Under the pieces are notes generated by a model. The model made no database searches. It saw only the letters and a program-made list of their open reading frames with translations, and was not told the origin of the DNA. DNA of 55,000 bases from Prorocentrum cordatum. Lineage: Eukaryota; Sar; Dinophyceae; Prorocentrales; Prorocentraceae. The stretch spans positions 382,374-437,373 of the forward strand of contig CAUYUJ010017804.1 of assembly GCA_963575745.1 (NCBI GenBank), given 5' to 3'. This document shows, piece after piece, positions 52,641-55,000 of this stretch (the stretch's first letter is position 1; each line of letters opens with the position of its first letter). The translations under genes were made by a program, and so were the position numbers.

Positions 52641-53700
52641 TCCCTCCCCGAGCCGGGCCAAAGAAGGTCGCCGACCCTGATGGTAAAAGGTCGAAGGCTC
52701 GGGCAGAGGCCTTGCGAACCAGGAGGGACAGGCTGTCAGAACACCTGCGCGACGAGTTCGACACCCTCCGCAAGAACGACATTGCCACTGCGGATCCCGA
52801 CACCATGCCCTTCACGATCAAGGAGAGGGACCAGGCCGCGGAGGTCGCGGGCAGCAACCCGAAGCTCGAGGGGCACCTGGCCGGCGCCAAAGAGGGCAGA
52901 GGGCACATCTTCCACTAGCACTTACCGAGCAGGGCTGCAAAGACAAAGGCCACCTGCGCCAACTGGGTCGCCACCCTCGAGATCGCGCTCCTGGAGGCCC
53001 ACGACATCCCCGCTGAGTAGAGGGCCAGATACCAGGGCAGGGCTGAGGGCTACAAGACAGCGAGGCAGACCACGAGGGCGTCACCAGGCCGCGAGTACCT
53101 GGAGGACCCAGAAGCAGCCCAGTGGCAGCACCTCAGCACCTTCTTCATGCGCTGCACCGCCCCCGCCAACAACTGGAAGGACCATGGGGCCCAGGGGCGG
53201 ACCCGCAGCCCCATGAACCTAAATATAAACAAGCTTGAGGACCCAGAGTTCCAGAGTGACCACGTCGGCACCGAGACCGACCCGCAGGGGACAGACGAGT
53301 GGAAGCTCCAGGTCGCCTCCATCGGTTTCTGCGACGACGACGATCTACACCACCTCTGGGCGACGACCAAGAGATGGACCCACCGGGCCATGGCGAGAGC
53401 CGCAGACAGAGCGCGCACGCGCTACCTCGACTGGGCGAAGCAGGCCTGGAAGGAGGCACCTGGTAAGCCACGTCGCACAGTCGTCGATCCCAGCACGCAG
53501 CGCCTGGAAACCAACCGGGACCGCACCACCATCGGCGACCCCTGCCAGGTCGTGAACTCCGCTGCCGGCAACTGGAAGAAGATCTGGAAAACCAACTCCT
53601 ACGAGCGCGTCATGCGCCTGGCCAGGGAAGGCCCCTTTCCCGCCATAGAGCCGCAGCACATCAATGCCGTCGCCAGCACCGCCAACCCTGAGAAGGCCAG
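52640..53700 (+). pseudogene. LINE linker region
   Basis: Charged, helix-rich sequence in pieces: EALRTRRDRLSEHLRDEFD, WNNWKDHG-like, FCDDDDLHHLWATTKRWTHR, WKKIWKTNSYERVMR. The order is that between endonuclease and RT in this LINE group. Stops near 52918 and 53021. Confidence 0.55.
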
Positions 53701-54592
53701 ATGCGCGGACAACATCGGCCCCGTCGACATTCAGCGCCTCCCGAGCCAGGCAGCAGCTCGCCGACATTTGCAACGCTCGGGACAGCGCTGGCCAGGGCGC
53801 TCCCGGACGAAACGACAGCGGCTGTCGGCATCGCGTTCGCGATGCTCTGTATGGACGTAGAGATGTTCTACGACTCTCTCAGCTTCGCGCTCCTCGTCGA
53901 GGCAGCCATCGTCGAGAAATTCCCGCCGATCGTGGTGGCCCTCGAGGTGCAGCTCTTCATCTCGCCGAGACTGAACGGCTGGGCTAGCGACATGATCGAC
54001 CCCCAGAAGTCCATTGTCGCGGGCTGCAGCCATGGCGGCAAGTTAGCGAGGGGCGCCCGGCGTTCGCGGGCGACACGGCGGCCAGGACAGTGGGCGAGCC
54101 CACGCAGGTCATCAGGGACCTCATCGGCGTCGCCACCGCCTTTTGCAACGGGATGACCTCCTCGGAGCCCGAGGTCTCCCCCAAGACCACGGTCGTCGTC
54201 TCCAGCCCCTCCATCGCGCTCGCGGCCCACGTGAGCCCCTTGGCGAAAGGCTACCCATCGAGGTCGCGGGCTCCCCCCTCGACCTCGGGATCGACGCGGT
54301 AGTCGCCAGGCGCCGAGTCACGGCCAAGGCGTCCCTGCGGGGGAAGAAAGCGAAGAGGCGCACCCACCGCATCATCTCCAAGCTCGGGAAGCATGCGTCC
54401 CTCGCCAAGATCACGAAGGGCCTCTGGACCATGGGATCCAGACCAAGGGGCACCTACGGCCACCAGGTCATGGGACTCGCCCCCTCCGCCATCATGGACC
54501 AGGGACGCCAAGCACTACAAGCCATCGCGGGCAAAGCACCAGGAAGGTGCCTCACTACCGCCCTAGCCGCGGTCCGTAGCCAATAGGATCCC
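53700..54592 (+). pseudogene. LINE reverse transcriptase, decayed
   Basis: LCMDVEMFYDSLSFALLVEA is motif A (D-x-x-x-FYD); FPPIVVALEVQLFISPR and SIVAGCSHGGKLAR cover motif B; after a frame change AFAGDTAARTVG stands where (F/Y)xDD is expected, so one catalytic Asp is lost; VSPKTTVVVSSPSIAL is motif D/E. Then LDLGIDAVVARRRVTAKASL, KRRTHRII and GLWTMGSRPRGTYGHQVMG form the RDLG and basic segment. Stop at 54582. Confidence 0.8.
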
Positions 54593-55000
54593 GCCGCGCC
54601 AAGCCATCACAGAGTGGTTCAACTTCTGGTTCAACGACCCGAACTACCACATGCGCGTCACCCAAGCCTGGCCCTGTACAAGAAGATCATCAGCCTCGGG
54701 AGCAGGATGCGGCACAAGGTCCTGGGCCCCAACCTCGTGGACGCTTGCTGGAGCTGCCCGCTCCCGCACGAGTGGTCACGTGCACCTCGAGACGGCGAAC
54801 CTGCTCGCCAGACGTGGCTCCTGTCGCGCAAGAGCCAAGTCGACTGGGAGGTCAAGCGCTACGAGGTCGACTCGTCGGAGTTCGTCCACGAGTCCTGCCA
54901 GTCCATCGAGGAGAGGCGGCGGGAAGCTGCAGCTAAGCACCTACATGGAGAAGGGCTCCAGCGCGGAGGCCCCGACGTGCACGTCATCAGTCACGAGATG
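54592..55000 (+). pseudogene. LINE post-RT region (continues beyond window)
   Basis: ITEWFNFWFNDPNYHMRVTQ and, in another frame, KKIISLGSRMRHKVLGPNLV and SRKSQVDWEVKRYEVDSSEF match the W-x-x-F...P segment that follows the RT in related elements. RNase H, if present, lies outside. Confidence 0.55.

Larger units (their letters stand above)
50621..55000 (+). mobile_element. large LINE, DinoSL-headed, decayed, runs off the window
   Basis: Order: DinoSL relic, ORF1-like protein, AP endonuclease, linker, RT, post-RT region. Frames change repeatedly with several stops, but domain blocks are all recognisable, more so than in the 15.3-18.1 kb relic, to which it is related by the RDLG/basic-helix block. 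The 3' end lies beyond 55000. Confidence 0.85.

Overview
The window looks like nuclear DNA of a dinoflagellate. The strongest evidence is an exact 22-nt dinoflagellate spliced leader (DinoSL) at 15209-15230 on the minus strand, at the head of a LINE, with a decayed copy (20 of 22) at 50621-50642 at the head of a second LINE. Other signs agree: a GC-rich, gene-poor sequence, very many trinucleotide microsatellites, several lineages of decayed LINE retrotransposons, tandem satellites, and a host gene whose introns are terminal-inverted-repeat (TIR) elements (introners). Genus cannot be resolved from this sequence; Prorocentrum, Polarella and Symbiodiniaceae are all plausible. No prokaryotic gene organisation, rRNA, tRNA or CRISPR was found.

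Layout. 0-5.8 kb: low-information GC-rich DNA with microsatellites and one copy of a dispersed repeat (family D). 5.8-8.0 kb: a 5'-truncated LINE tail with a restriction-like endonuclease (REL) domain, between two GGA tracts. 8.0-15.2 kb: a nearly complete but frameshifted minus-strand LINE (ORF1, AP-endonuclease, RT, zinc motif) starting at DinoSL. 15.3-18.1 kb: a divergently oriented plus-strand LINE relic (RT, then RNase H) broken by two simple-repeat blocks. 18-23 kb: unrecognised DNA, a ~1.8 kb TCC/CAT microsatellite and dispersed repeats. 23.4-24.2 kb: the last exon of a Pif1-like SF1B helicase. 24.5-28.7 kb: a satellite domain (~310, ~97, 410 and 101 bp units). 29.4-31.4 kb: a decayed gene for a Cys-rich repeat protein. 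34.7-37.3 kb: an RTE-like LINE whose recognisable catalytic motifs are mutated. 39.4-42 kb: three ~190 bp TIR elements and one 180 bp MITE with a perfect 8-bp target duplication. 42-46 kb: a duplicated Pro/Thr-rich segment, CGA microsatellite and family D. 46.2-48.6 kb: the one well-supported host gene, a membrane-anchored histidine phosphatase (minus strand, about 347 residues). 50.6-55.0 kb: a third large LINE that runs off the window.

The most notable biology is in the phosphatase gene. All four introns consist of TIR elements of at least four families. Two introns are stacks of two or three elements placed end to end, with AG|GT at the joins and, in two cases, visible target duplications. 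Members of one of these families (B) also lie elsewhere in the window outside recognisable genes. Together with DinoSL-tagged LINE copies this locus shows two routes, mRNA retroposition and TIR-element intron gain, by which mobile DNA builds dinoflagellate gene structure.
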